Positions 8,709-17,237 of a stretch of DNA of 64,000 nucleotides are shown here, piece by piece. Position 1 is the first letter of the stretch. Every line of letters starts with the position of its first letter. The DNA is from Pectobacterium carotovorum. Its GTDB lineage: Bacteria > Pseudomonadota > Gammaproteobacteria > Enterobacterales > Enterobacteriaceae. The notes under the pieces are model-generated. The model saw only the letters and a program-made list of their open reading frames with translations. It made no database searches and was not told the origin of the DNA. The position numbers and the translations under genes are program-made. The DNA lies in contig NZ_JAXAFK010000003.1 in NCBI RefSeq assembly GCF_033898505.1, forward strand, positions 248,001 through 312,000, read 5' to 3'.

Positions 8709-9145
8709 TGTGTTCATAGAATTGGCTTTTAGTCACATGGGTTATGTAGAACTAGAGGTGGTTTCGTGCGCGTCGAGCACTGTTCTCTTCATGCTACGTC
8801 GTAGCACGCGCCCGACATAGGGGGCTACGCCAGCCCCCTATGAACCCCGGCTTTTGGCGGAAATTATGCCGCTAAAGCGGTGCCTTCGGTGCCCATGCCC
8901 GCGTTTCGAGCCGCCAGTGACGCGTTCCCTACGCGGCACTGGCTTTCGCGGCATCCATGCCGCTCACTCGGCGTTCATGTTCCCCTCAGCATAATTTTTT
9001 ACGCCGTGAAAAGAAGCGCCATCGCGATATGAGTTGGCTGGTTTTTTTCAGCAGTGCGGCGCACGGAACACTTCCCCAAACCCAACCAAACCCAATCGAC
9101 TTACATACTTTCTTACCTATTCCCTCTGTCATCACCGCCAAAAAG
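8709..9145. other. Structured non-coding gap, possible dispersed repeat
   Basis: This 437-bp stretch contains no convincing gene. It is richer in GC than the neighbouring gaps and holds short inverted repeats around 8816-8842 and 8917-8945. Its composition resembles dispersed intergenic repeats of soft-rot enterobacteria, but no second copy lies in the window, so the repeat call is tentative. Confidence 0.4.
8816..8842. repeat. Perfect hairpin in gap
   Basis: CATAGGGGGCT and AGCCCCCTATG form a perfect 11-bp stem around a 5-base loop. No T-run follows, so a simple intrinsic terminator is unlikely. It is probably the core of a REP-like element or an RNA-stabilising structure after the phosphoesterase gene. 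Confidence 0.55.
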
Positions 9146-9170
9146 TGATACGTTATAATATAACAGTTAG
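9146..9170. promoter_or_regulatory. Zur box overlapping a -10 element
   Basis: The core GTTATAATATAAC (9152-9164) is a near-perfect palindrome and matches the enterobacterial Zur consensus centre. It includes the sequence TATAAT at 9154-9159, so a bound repressor would cover the promoter. It lies 17-29 bp before the ATG of the small membrane peptide that leads the metal transporter operon. Confidence 0.75.
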
Positions 9171-9180
9171 ACTTTTCCCG

Positions 9181-9291
9181 ATGATAATGACAAGTTTTTA
9201 CTCCCTCTCCGCGCTTAAGCGCGTGTTACTGGTTTCCCTGCTGTTAGTGCTGTTGTGGCTATTGGTCGGGTGGGCGGTGGTGTTGCCATGA
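9181..9291 (+). CDS. 36-aa membrane peptide leading the zinc ABC operon
   Basis: A short frame starts at ATG 9181 (or 9187). It encodes MIMTSFYSLSALKRV followed by one strongly hydrophobic helix rich in Leu and Val that ends VVLP. Its TGA overlaps the ATG of the ABC ATPase in the ATGA arrangement, so the two are translationally coupled. It is the first gene after the Zur-like box. It could be a small regulatory subunit of the importer, or a translated leader that sets ATPase expression. The frame stays open upstream to 9034, but that extension would cross the putative promoter and is rejected. I do not recognise a family. Confidence 0.6.
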   Translation: MIMTSFYSLSALKRVLLVSLLLVLLWLLVGWAVVLP

Positions 9292-9998
9292 TTGCCCTAC
9301 AGGAACTGGCCTTTGGCTATCGTCGTCAGCCGCCTCTCGCGACAATCAGCGGATGTTTCCACCAAGGTTCGCTGACGGCGATTATTGGCGCAAACGGCTG
9401 CGGAAAATCCACATTGCTGAAAACGCTGGCGGGTCTGCTGCCGCCGCTTTCCGGTTCATTCAGCCTCGGCGATGGCAGCAAGGATAATGCTATCGGCTAT
9501 TTGCCGCAGCTCTCCGAATTCGATCGGCAATTCCCTATCAGCGTACGCGACCTGGTACTCATGGGATCGCTGCCCCATCGTGGCCTGCTGCGGAGTATCA
9601 ACGCCAATTGGCATCGCAAAGCGGTCGCTGCGCTCGACGCCGTCTCGATGGCGGATTTCGCCGATCGGCATATTGGCGTCCTGTCCGGTGGGCAGCTACA
9701 GCGCGTGCTCTTCGCGCGGCTACTGCTGACACAGGCTCCCATCATTCTGCTGGATGAGCCTTTTACCGGCATCGATAGCCAAACCACGCAGGCGCTTTTA
9801 CAGACAATCGAGCAGCTTCACGCCGAAGGCAGAACCATTCTGGCCGTTTTGCACGATCTGGAACTAGCCGGTCAGCACTTCCCGAATATCTTGCATCTCA
9901 CCCCGGACGGCCATCGCTGGGGGGATGCTCAGCCCATACTACATAGCCTGCGCAAGGCCGACAGCGATACGCCAACGCTCAGGATCGTCACGTCATGA
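9288..9998 (+). CDS. Zinc/manganese-type ABC transporter ATP-binding protein
   Basis: This 236-residue ATPase has Walker A GANGCGKST near residue 33, Q-loop YLPQLSEFD near 74, signature LSGGQLQRV near 134, Walker B IILLDEP near 154 and H-loop LHD near 190. It belongs to the metal-importer class (ZnuC, MntB, YfeB, SitB). Its ATG overlaps the stop of the leader peptide, and its own stop overlaps the permease start, so the operon is tightly packed. An upstream in-frame ATG at 9255 lies inside the leader peptide and is less likely. The Zur-like box favours zinc as the cargo. Confidence 0.88.
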   Translation: MIALQELAFGYRRQPPLATISGCFHQGSLTAIIGANGCGKSTLLKTLAGLLPPLSGSFSLGDGSKDNAIGYLPQLSEFDRQFPISVRDLVLMGSLPHRGLLRSINANWHRKAVAALDAVSMADFADRHIGVLSGGQLQRVLFARLLLTQAPIILLDEPFTGIDSQTTQALLQTIEQLHAEGRTILAVLHDLELAGQHFPNILHLTPDGHRWGDAQPILHSLRKADSDTPTLRIVTS

Positions 9999-10849
9999 TG
10001 TTATTTCACCTGATCTCTTCTCCTTTTGCCGAATTCGGTTTTATGCGTCGTGCGCTGGTCGGCTGTCTGGTCATCACGCTAAGCGCCGCGCCGCTGGGCT
10101 GTTTCCTGCTGCTGCGGCGCATGAGCCTGATTGGCGATGCGCTATCACACGCGGTCTTACCCGGTGTCGCCATCGGCTATCTCATCTCTGGGATGTCACT
10201 GCTGGCGATGGGAATCGGCGGCTTTATCGCCGGGCTGTCCGTCGCCATGCTCTCCGGCTTCGTCACCCGCCACACGGAATTAAAAGAGGACGCCAGCTTC
10301 GCCGGATTTTACCTTGGATCGCTGGCGCTCGGCGTCACGCTGGTGTCACTGCGCGGATCCAGCGTCGATCTGCTGCATGTGCTGTTCGGATCGATTCTCG
10401 CGGTAGATCGCGCCGCGCTGCTCGACATTGCGCTGATCGGATCCGCCTCCCTGCTGGTGCTGGCCGCTCTCTATCGGGCGCTGGTTATCGAATCGTTTGA
10501 CGTGACCTTCCTGCGCATGAGTTCAGGGCGCTATCGGGCGCTGATTCACGGCCTGTTTCTGTCGCTGGTGGTGCTGAATCTGGTCGCCGGATTCCAGCTG
10601 CTAGGCACGCTGATGACGGTCGGCATGATGATGCTGCCTGCCGCCAGCGCACGCTTCTGGACGCAGCGCCTGCCCGTCATGCTCGGCATTGCGGTGCTGC
10701 AAGGAATGGCCGCCAGCCTGATCGGCCTGCTGTGGTCTTACTATGCCGAGCTGCCCGCCGGGCCTGCCATCATCCTGACGATTACGCTGTTTTTCTGTTT
10801 CTCGGTTTGTGTTGGTCACAACGGTGGGCTGTTACGCCAGCGTCGTTGA
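9995..10849 (+). CDS. Metal ABC transporter permease (ABC-3 family)
   Basis: This 284-residue integral membrane protein has about eight hydrophobic segments and the family landmarks LLRRMSLIGDALSHAVLPGV near residue 40 and GTLMTVGMMMLPAASARF near 203. It is of the ZnuB/SitC/YfeC class and forms the inner-membrane channel with the ATPase encoded just upstream. ATG 9995 overlaps the upstream TGA. The binding protein follows after 40 bp. Confidence 0.88.
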   Translation: MMLFHLISSPFAEFGFMRRALVGCLVITLSAAPLGCFLLLRRMSLIGDALSHAVLPGVAIGYLISGMSLLAMGIGGFIAGLSVAMLSGFVTRHTELKEDASFAGFYLGSLALGVTLVSLRGSSVDLLHVLFGSILAVDRAALLDIALIGSASLLVLAALYRALVIESFDVTFLRMSSGRYRALIHGLFLSLVVLNLVAGFQLLGTLMTVGMMMLPAASARFWTQRLPVMLGIAVLQGMAASLIGLLWSYYAELPAGPAIILTITLFFCFSVCVGHNGGLLRQRR

Positions 10850-10889
10850 CCGATGAATCTCGTTATCTGCAACTTTCTGTGAGGGAAAA

Positions 10890-11768
10890 ATGAAACGTTC
10901 ACTGTTAGCTATTGCGTTATCCGGCCTGCTGCTTAGCCCACTGGCGATGGCAAAGAATCTTGATGTGGTTGCCAGCTTTTCCGTACTTGGCGATATGGTC
11001 AGCCATATCGGTGGCGATCGTGTGACCGTGACCGATCTGGTGAAGCCCAATGGCGATCCGCATGAGTTTGAACCCTCGCCGAAAGACAGCAAAACGCTGG
11101 CTCACGCCGATCTGGTTTTCGTTAACGGGCTGGGGCTGGAAGGGTGGATCGACCGGCTGGTCACCGCATCCGGCTATCATGGCGACGTCGTTACGGCCTC
11201 AAACGGAATTGAAACCCGCACCATGGTGGAAGATGGCAAGACGGAAACCGATCCCCATGCCTGGAACAGCATGAGCAACGGCGTGGTCTACGCGCACAAC
11301 ATCGTCAACGCGCTGGTGAAAGCCGACCCAGCGAATGCCGATTACTATCGTCAACAGGGCGAAGCCTACATCAAGCAGCTACAGGATCTGGACAGCTACG
11401 CGAAGAAAACCTTTGCCGCTATTCCGCCAGAAAAACGTAAGGTGCTGACCAGCCATGACGCGTTCGGCTATTTCAGCCAGGCCTACGGCGTGAAGTTCCT
11501 GTCACCGGTGGGCTACTCTACCGAATCGGAAGCCAGCAGCAAAAAAGTGGCCTCGCTGATTAAGCAAATTAAACAAGAGAAAGTGAAAAGCTACTTCATT
11601 GAAAACCAGACCGATGCACGTCTGGTGAAACAAATCGCCGATGCCAGCGGTGCACAGCCCGGTGGTGAACTGTACCCGGAAGCCCTGACCGACGCCTCCG
11701 GCCCTGCCGCAACCTATACGGCCGCGTTTAAGCACAACGTCGATACCCTCGCCGCCAGCATGAAGTAA
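10890..11768 (+). CDS. Periplasmic metal-binding protein (cluster A-I)
   Basis: This 292-residue protein begins with the signal peptide MKRSLLAIALSGLLLSPLAM, probably cleaved after MAMA. Likely metal ligands are His58 (GDPHEFEPS), His123 (DPHAW), Glu212 (STESE) and Asp268 (LTDASG). This His-His-Glu-Asp set is the one seen in PsaA and YfeA-type proteins that bind Mn or Zn, and the long His-rich loop of E. coli ZnuA is missing. The operon's Zur-like box points to zinc, whereas the ligand set alone would also fit manganese or iron. GAGG precedes the start. The gene ends the operon and is followed by a hairpin. Confidence 0.85.
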   Translation: MKRSLLAIALSGLLLSPLAMAKNLDVVASFSVLGDMVSHIGGDRVTVTDLVKPNGDPHEFEPSPKDSKTLAHADLVFVNGLGLEGWIDRLVTASGYHGDVVTASNGIETRTMVEDGKTETDPHAWNSMSNGVVYAHNIVNALVKADPANADYYRQQGEAYIKQLQDLDSYAKKTFAAIPPEKRKVLTSHDAFGYFSQAYGVKFLSPVGYSTESEASSKKVASLIKQIKQEKVKSYFIENQTDARLVKQIADASGAQPGGELYPEALTDASGPAATYTAAFKHNVDTLAASMK

Positions 11769-11774
11769 GCCCCA

Positions 11775-11804
11775 TTCCAGCCAGCGTCACACCGCTGGCT
11801 GGAA
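11775..11804 (+). terminator. Hairpin after metal transporter operon
   Basis: TTCCAGCCAGCG and CGCTGGCTGGAA form a perfect 12-bp stem with a 6-base loop, starting 7 bp after the stop codon. There is no following T-run, so it may work as an RNA 3' end stabiliser or as a weak terminator. Confidence 0.6.
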
Positions 11805-11876
11805 ACCTCGCTCTGCTCTGCCCTCTGGAAAAGATTCACTACACTTAACCCGTACGCTATTTCCAAGAGGGGATCT

Positions 11877-12350
11877 ATGACATCGCAATCGTTCAACAAC
11901 AACGGGTTGTTACGCCAGAAACTTTGTGGGCTATGGTTTCTGGAATCCTTCATTGATGTACTGGGTGACGGCAGCGTGGTTTATATGATGGGAGAAGGGG
12001 CGACCGGCTATATCCAGTATACCGATGATAACTGGATGACGGTGCAAATCATGGGCAGCGACAGATTGCCCTACGATGCAGGCATTATGACGGGTGGCTC
12101 AGAGCAGCAGTTAATACAGGCCGCCGCCACCTACTTCGCCTACGCCGGCCGTTATGAAACCAATGACGCCGAGCAGACAGTCACACACTACCTGGACTAT
12201 TGCCTCATCCCAAACTGGGTTGGCTCCAGCCAGCTGCGCTACGCGCAGTTCAGTGAAAACGACACGCGTCTTTCTTTAACCACGGATCCGATGACGTTTA
12301 ACGGCGTGGTGCATAAACCTGAACTCAACTGGCGACGGCAGTCAGCCTGA
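11877..12350 (+). CDS. Lipocalin-like domain protein
   Basis: This 157-residue cytoplasmic protein shows the small lipocalin-like barrel pattern (Lipocalin_5-type): LCGLWFLESFIDVLGDGSVV near residue 17, GEGATGYIQYTDDNWMTVQI near 40, and a YAGRYETNDAEQTVTHYLD segment near 84. Relatives in other bacteria are annotated only as lipocalin-like or hypothetical. AAGAGGGG lies just before the ATG. It stands alone between the metal operon and the DeoR regulator. A ligand-binding role is suggested by the fold only. Confidence 0.7.
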   Translation: MTSQSFNNNGLLRQKLCGLWFLESFIDVLGDGSVVYMMGEGATGYIQYTDDNWMTVQIMGSDRLPYDAGIMTGGSEQQLIQAAATYFAYAGRYETNDAEQTVTHYLDYCLIPNWVGSSQLRYAQFSENDTRLSLTTDPMTFNGVVHKPELNWRRQSA

Positions 12351-12390
12351 CACAGGGCATCATGCACAAGGCGTCAGGCACAAACCCGGT

Positions 12391-13206
12391 TTACACCAGC
12401 GTCAGATTGAACGTTTTACCTTTCAGTTGCTCCTGCACCTCGGGCGCGAGCGCACTGTCGGTGATGATATCGGTCAGTTCAGACAGCGGCGTCACGCAGA
12501 ACAGCGAATAGGCGCCATATTTACTGCTGTCCGCCAGCAGGATCCGGCGGCTGGCATTTACGCCGAGATCTTGCTTCACGCCCGCTTTTTCTTCCGTCGG
12601 CGTGGTGATCCCTTTATCCAGGCTCCACGAGTTGCAGCTGATAAACGCGATATCGGGATAAATACTGCGTAACAGACGGCGGCCGTGCTCACCAATACAG
12701 GACTGGCTGCTGTCATCAATACGCCCGCCGATAATCGTCACTTCGATCTGCTTAAACTCAGACAGGAACAGCGCAATTTGCAAATCGGCAGTAATCACGC
12801 GCAGCGGCAAATGCGTCAGGTGACGCGCCAGTTCCAGCATGGTCGTTCCTGCATCCAGCACCACCGCACTGCCCGGTTTGACCAGCGTTGCGGCATAGCG
12901 AGCTATCGCCTGCTTTTCCTGAAGGCTGCGCTGTAATTTTTCATTCGTGGTCGGCTGGGAAGGAATAAAACGATTGAGCGTCACGCCGCCATGACTGCGA
13001 CTAATCACGCCCTGCTCATCCAGCTTGATTAAATCACGACGGATCGTCGCCGGAGAAGCGTCGATCACGGACACCAGCTCATCTACCGTCACCAGATTAT
13101 GGCTTTTCAGATAATCCATAATCTGATCAAGACGGCTCTGGCCTCTTACTTTATCCCCGCTCATGCGGAAAGCATCGGTTAATGTAGGATCCACGGCGAT
13201 ATCCAT
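12391..13206 (-). CDS. DeoR-family regulator of the adjacent sugar-acid cluster
   Basis: The N-terminal winged helix-turn-helix [20 protein letters not shown] (near 40-59) is followed by the DeoR signature of the ligand domain: [16 protein letters not shown] near 113, IIGGR near 157, and KADSSKY-like LLADSSKYG near 223. Such proteins usually sense a phosphorylated sugar intermediate. Orthologues with dtnK/pdxA2-type gene pairs regulate four-carbon sugar-acid use. Two starts are possible, ATG 13206 (271 aa) and ATG 13164 (257 aa); neither has a strong Shine-Dalgarno sequence. An intergenic repeat begins only 10 bp upstream of the longer start, so the promoter either lies in the repeat or the gene is read through from pdxA2. 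Confidence 0.85.
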   Translation of the reverse strand: MDIAVDPTLTDAFRMSGDKVRGQSRLDQIMDYLKSHNLVTVDELVSVIDASPATIRRDLIKLDEQGVISRSHGGVTLNRFIPSQPTTNEKLQRSLQEKQAIARYAATLVKPGSAVVLDAGTTMLELARHLTHLPLRVITADLQIALFLSEFKQIEVTIIGGRIDDSSQSCIGEHGRRLLRSIYPDIAFISCNSWSLDKGITTPTEEKAGVKQDLGVNASRRILLADSSKYGAYSLFCVTPLSELTDIITDSALAPEVQEQLKGKTFNLTLV

Positions 13207-13216
13207 CTTGCTGTCA

Positions 13217-13343
13217 TATACCCGTAATACTTCAAGCTGCTTGTGCGTTGGCTGCGCTCACTCACCCGAATCACTTACCTGAGTAAGCTCATCGGGATTC
13301 CCTCGCTTGCCGCCTTCCTGCAACTCGAATTATTTGGGGTATA
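13217..13343. repeat. Palindromic intergenic repeat, copy 1
   Basis: A 127-bp element is bounded by imperfect inverted ends (TATACCCG...CTTCAAG and CTCGAATTATTTGGGGTATA). It contains the inner stem CTTACCTGAGTAAG flanked by CCCGA and TCGGG. The central section, from CACTCACCCGAATCACTTAC to AAGCTCATCGGGATT, recurs almost identically at 45243-45284. It looks like a non-autonomous MITE/ERIC-style element. Confidence 0.8.
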
Positions 13344-13365
13344 AAGTTACTGTAAATTGTTGGTT

Positions 13366-13412
13366 GCAGGATACCAGAAACCTTCCCAAACGCGGGAAGG
13401 AAGATATCCTGC
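13366..13412. other. Two-tier hairpin downstream of pdxA2
   Basis: An outer stem GCAGGATA/TATCCTGC (8 bp) and an inner stem CCTTCCC/GGGAAGG (7 bp) enclose a 6-base loop. It lies between the stop of the dehydrogenase gene and the repeat, on the path of transcription towards the regulator. It may protect the upstream mRNA or attenuate read-through. Confidence 0.6.
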
Positions 13413-13481
13413 AATGCGCGCTGTATCGCGTTTTATTCGCTTACAAAACCCGTGCCATCAACGGTGATAAGTTACCACTAA

Positions 13482-14462
13482 TCAGGCCAGTTGCATCGCG
13501 AGCTGGATAGAGATCGCCATACTTTCGGACTTCGCTTTTCCTGTCCAGGCAATATCAAACGCCGTGCCGTGGTCAGCAGAGGTGCGGATGAACGGTAATC
13601 CGGCAGTGATATTCACCCCATCATAGAAGCCCAGCAGCTTGAGCGGAATGTGTCCCTGATCGTGATACATCGCCACGACCATGTCGTACTGGCCTTCATA
13701 CGCCTGCAAATAGACGGTATCCGGCGGGCACGGGCCATAAACATCAATGCCTTTGGCCTTCATGGCTTCAACCGATGGCGACACGATGGTGATCTCTTCG
13801 TCACCAAACAGACCATTCTCGCCCGCGTGCGGGTTAACCCCGGCAACGGCGATACGTGGGTGGGTAAAACCGACACGCTTGAGGAAGACATCCGCCATAT
13901 CGATCACCGTTTCCACGCGATCGCGGTTCAGCGTATCCAGGAATTTACGCAGCGCGATGTGCGTTGAAACATGGATAACCTTCAACTTATCGGTATACAG
14001 CACCATCGCATAATCGCGGCTGTTGGTCAGTTTCGCCAGCAGCTCGGTGTGACCCGGATAAATATGCCCCGCCGAGTGCAGCGCTTCTTTATTCAGCGGT
14101 GCCGTCGCAATCGCGTGGACCTCACCGGCCATCGCCAGCGCCGTCGCTTTCTTGATGCAGCGATAAGCCAAATCGCCCGCCTGTGCCTGAACGACGCCAG
14201 GTTCCAGCGCCTGAGGATCTTCCAGCGGCTCATCAATGATGTTGATGACGCCCGGCGCGAAGACCGCGTCAGCTGGCTTATCAATGATTTTCAGCTCTAC
14301 GGCTGGCACCACATTCAGCGCCAGAATACGTCGCATCGTCTGTACGCAGCCCACCACCACGGCAGACGCGCCGGAAAGCTCGCCTTCGGCCAGAGACTTG
14401 ATAATAATTTCCGGTCCAATCCCTGCCGGATCACCCATCGTTACCGCAATAATTTTACTCAC
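13482..14462 (-). CDS. pdxA2: 4-phospho-D-threonate 3-dehydrogenase (PdxA2 family)
   Basis: This 326-residue protein is a PdxA homologue of the catabolic PdxA2 type, which oxidises and decarboxylates 4-phospho-D-threonate to dihydroxyacetone phosphate with NAD. Seen are [13 protein letters not shown] at residue 6, [10 protein letters not shown] near 127, YPGHTELLA near 140 (metal His), [17 protein letters not shown] near 220 and [16 protein letters not shown] near 262 (metal His). The start is GTG 14462, with GAGGAGAAGG directly before it. It gives the usual family length and overlaps the kinase stop by 8 bp. Coupling to a DtnK-type kinase separates it from the vitamin B6 enzyme PdxA. Confidence 0.9.
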   Translation of the reverse strand: MSKIIAVTMGDPAGIGPEIIIKSLAEGELSGASAVVVGCVQTMRRILALNVVPAVELKIIDKPADAVFAPGVINIIDEPLEDPQALEPGVVQAQAGDLAYRCIKKATALAMAGEVHAIATAPLNKEALHSAGHIYPGHTELLAKLTNSRDYAMVLYTDKLKVIHVSTHIALRKFLDTLNRDRVETVIDMADVFLKRVGFTHPRIAVAGVNPHAGENGLFGDEEITIVSPSVEAMKAKGIDVYGPCPPDTVYLQAYEGQYDMVVAMYHDQGHIPLKLLGFYDGVNITAGLPFIRTSADHGTAFDIAWTGKAKSESMAISIQLAMQLA

Positions 14463-15783
14463 TGACCTTCTCCTCAATAAAACGTAAAACGTCGAGCAAA
14501 GTAGTTTCGTTGCCAAAACCCCCCGCTTTAGTCATCACAGGGGTCGTGCCGACAACGCTGTTCAGCAGGTATCCCCAGGGCACACAGGATGCGATTTGCC
14601 CCTTAATCTGAAAGCCGGTCGCGCCCAGTGCGGTTGCCACGGCAATCGCAATGTCACCACCGGATAAATACAGCCCACCCGGCAGGCGCCGGTTAGTCCT
14701 GTCCGCTGTCAGGCTGTCGAGCGCCTGAACAATGCTGCGCGTAAGTTCCCCCAGATAGTGGCTGATCGTTTCGCCAAGCTGCTGTCGGCTAAGCCCAAGC
14801 TGCTGGCACCGCGCGTCGATTTCGAAGCGCTGATTTTCGTTGTGACAGGTACGAATAATGCAATGCTGGCCGTTCATCAGCGCCGCCACCGCCTCCTCAC
14901 ACTGGGATGCCATGACGGTGGATGAATGGGGTGAAAAGAGCGCGTTGATGTCGATCTCAACCAGCGTGACATCGCTGCGCAGTCTGGCGGCTGCAATCTG
15001 TTTTTGAGCGATATCGCTCATTGACCCAATGACAGCCAGCAGCGGCTTCTCCGTTTTGCGCGTAAAATCCTGCGCGTTCGCCAGCGCTTCGCTCAGGCCA
15101 GCCGAACCGACCAGCAAGGGACAAAACGGTAACGCTCTGGCGGCGTCAACGATATGCACCAGATCGTCCTGCACATCCGTATCAAGAATAATCAGACGTA
15201 CGCCCTCGTCCGCTAACTGCTGCAAACGCTGGGCTAAATTGGCCTGACGGACGTCATCAAGGTGTATTTCCGCCACCGGTAAAGCGGTTTGCTCCGCCAG
15301 ACGGGCTGCGATAGAAGCCGAGGTCACCGGCGTTTTGGGATCGCTGGCAAATTCCGTGTCGGTAAGCAGACGACCATTCACCCAGACCTCGCCTTTGCGG
15401 GTCACACGTCCAAGCGTCGGCGACGCAGCGGCAATCAGCGCAACGGGCACCTCTGCCGCAGACAGCGCCGCAGCAATCTCTGCGCCCAGATTTCCGCGCA
15501 GCGTCGAGTCAATCTTCTTGATAATCCAGCCTTGCCCGCCTGCTGCCTGCCAGGCCGCAACCGCTTCTGCGGTGCGTTGCGACGCTACGTCATCACGCGC
15601 CGCACGGCTATCGGTGTTAATCACCACCGCGTCACCCAGTAAATCCGCATGCAGTTTATTAACGTCAAAGACGACGCTAACCCGCGCACCATGCTGCGCC
15701 AGACCGACGCCCGCATCATTGGCACCCGTAAAGTCATCAGCGACCACTAACACCTGTTCTGCTGATTGCTGCACGTTTGACAT
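14455..15783 (-). CDS. dtnK: D-threonate kinase (DUF1537 four-carbon acid sugar kinase)
   Basis: This 442-residue kinase shows the N-terminal substrate motif [20 protein letters not shown] near residue 14, [19 protein letters not shown] near 85, [20 protein letters not shown] near 140, and the C-terminal nucleotide motif [19 protein letters not shown] near 372. The FASDPKTP and KAGGFG segments match the D-threonate kinase branch as I remember it from Salmonella. It makes 4-phospho-D-threonate for PdxA2, which is coded with an 8-bp overlap. Start ATG 15783 has GGGGA 6 bases upstream; ATG 15801 is an alternative. Transcription is divergent from the iron alcohol dehydrogenase. Confidence 0.87.
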   Translation of the reverse strand: MSNVQQSAEQVLVVADDFTGANDAGVGLAQHGARVSVVFDVNKLHADLLGDAVVINTDSRAARDDVASQRTAEAVAAWQAAGGQGWIIKKIDSTLRGNLGAEIAAALSAAEVPVALIAAASPTLGRVTRKGEVWVNGRLLTDTEFASDPKTPVTSASIAARLAEQTALPVAEIHLDDVRQANLAQRLQQLADEGVRLIILDTDVQDDLVHIVDAARALPFCPLLVGSAGLSEALANAQDFTRKTEKPLLAVIGSMSDIAQKQIAAARLRSDVTLVEIDINALFSPHSSTVMASQCEEAVAALMNGQHCIIRTCHNENQRFEIDARCQQLGLSRQQLGETISHYLGELTRSIVQALDSLTADRTNRRLPGGLYLSGGDIAIAVATALGATGFQIKGQIASCVPWGYLLNSVVGTTPVMTKAGGFGNETTLLDVLRFIEEKVSE

Positions 15784-15814
15784 ACTCCATCCCCGGTTCA
15801 TGATTACCTGATAA

Positions 15815-15858
15815 TGATTATATTGAATCACGTTTGATTATATGTGAGCAATATCAAA
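15815..15858. promoter_or_regulatory. Direct-repeat operator and CRP-like site
   Basis: TGATTATAT occurs at 15815-15823 and again at 15835-15843, a 20-bp spacing that fits a DeoR-type operator. Overlapping the second copy is TGTGAGCAATATCAAA (15843-15858), one mismatch from the CRP pattern. The gap lies between dtnK and the divergent dehydrogenase, so it probably controls both arms of the cluster. Confidence 0.5.
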
Positions 15859-16019
15859 TTATTTAAAAGGAATTTCACCTATAAATTATCACCACGATGT
15901 GGCAAATGGCGCTTAGGCGTGATGAGAACCGCGTCATTTGACTGAAAGTAATCACCATCGCAACCATTATCATCATAGCGATAACGCTCTGGCGAAAGAG
16001 AAAAGGCAAGGTAATAAGC

Positions 16020-17156
16020 ATGAACATCAATAGCACTATCCTCAGCGGTTACCGGGTACTTCAGGACATTAGTCACCTGTTGGCAGGGAAACAGCACGTT
16101 TTATTTGTCACCGACAAAAACATCGTCGGGCTGCCTGACGTTCAGGCGCTGATCGCACAAGTTAAGCAAGCCGTTCCGCAGGTTCTGTTAGTTGATAATG
16201 TTCCTGCCGAGCCAAGCCAGCATGATGTAGCCCAAATACTGAGCCAGCTCACACAAACCCAGACAGATCTGGTAATCGGCGTCGGTGGCGGTAGCGTGCT
16301 GGATGTCGCCAAACTGCTTTCCGTACTGTGCGCGGGCGATGACGCCGTCACGCTGGATAGCCTGCTGGCAGGGGAAAAACCGACTCGCCGCACGACATCC
16401 CTGCTTATCCCGACCACCGCGGGAACGGGCTCAGAAGCCACGCCGAATGCCATTCTGGCGATCCCGGAAAAAGAGACCAAGGTCGGTATTATTACGCCAG
16501 TGATGCTGCCGGACTACGTTGCGCTGGTGCCGGAACTGACCATCAGCATGCCGTCACATATCGCCGCTTCAACGGGTATTGATGCGCTCTGCCACCTGAT
16601 TGAGTGTTTCACCTCAACGATTGCCAACCCGGTCAGCGACAACTACGCGCTGATTGGCCTGAAAAAGCTGTTTGCCAACCTCGAAACCTCCGTGCGCGAG
16701 CCGAGCAACATGGAAGCCAAGCTGAACATGCTGTGGGCGTCCTACTACGGCGGTGCCGCCATTGCCCACTCTGGTACGCATCTGGTTCACGCCATGTCTT
16801 ACCCGCTGGGCGGCAAGTATCACATCCCGCACGGCGTGGCGAACGCCATCCTGCTCGCCCCTTGCATGCGTTTCGTGCAGGACGCCGCACAGGAGAAATT
16901 CGCACAGGCGTATGACCTGCTGCCGGATGCCGATTTGACGCTGAGTACCGCGGAAAAAGCGCAGGCGCTGGTGACCTATTTCAGCGAATTGGTTAAACGC
17001 CTCAACCTGCCCAACACCTTACAGCAGCTCGGCGTGGAAAAAGACCACCTGCCCTACCTGGTTGATGCCGCGTTACAGGTTCAGCGCCTGATGAAAAACG
17101 TGCCGACACAGGTCAGCGCCGACGATGTTCGTGAGGTTTACCTGACTCTCTTTTGA
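16020..17156 (+). CDS. Iron-containing alcohol dehydrogenase
   Basis: This 378-residue group III alcohol dehydrogenase has the nucleotide motif GVGGGSVLDVAKLL near residue 89 and PTTAGTGSEATPNA near 133. Metal ligands are visible in GIDALCHLIECF near 191 (Asp and His), HAMSYPLGGKYHIPHGVANA near 256 (His residues) and HG. It should interconvert an aldehyde and an alcohol with NAD(P)H. In this cluster it stands between the aldolase-type lyase and the threonate kinase pair; I infer that it reduces the four-carbon aldehyde acid from the lyase to D-threonate. It is the first gene of the rightward arm, and the lyase follows after 81 bp. Confidence 0.82.
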   Translation: MNINSTILSGYRVLQDISHLLAGKQHVLFVTDKNIVGLPDVQALIAQVKQAVPQVLLVDNVPAEPSQHDVAQILSQLTQTQTDLVIGVGGGSVLDVAKLLSVLCAGDDAVTLDSLLAGEKPTRRTTSLLIPTTAGTGSEATPNAILAIPEKETKVGIITPVMLPDYVALVPELTISMPSHIAASTGIDALCHLIECFTSTIANPVSDNYALIGLKKLFANLETSVREPSNMEAKLNMLWASYYGGAAIAHSGTHLVHAMSYPLGGKYHIPHGVANAILLAPCMRFVQDAAQEKFAQAYDLLPDADLTLSTAEKAQALVTYFSELVKRLNLPNTLQQLGVEKDHLPYLVDAALQVQRLMKNVPTQVSADDVREVYLTLF

Positions 17157-17237
17157 AGCACGGTTTGAAAGAGAACAGGTTTCGGCAGAACGGTTTTAAG
17201 TTTTCATCTTTTTGATTACGTGTCACGAGGAAGAACA

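Noticed and set aside
9034..9180. N-terminal extension of the small membrane peptide
   Set aside because: It would be translated through the Zur-like box and the -10 element, and its sequence is unlike a protein.
13217..13343. Insertion sequence
   Set aside because: The element is 127 bp with no transposase and is better described as a small palindromic repeat.
14463..14516. 18-residue extension of PdxA2
   Set aside because: The GTG start at 14462 has a strong ribosome-binding site and gives the usual family start, while the extension lies inside dtnK.
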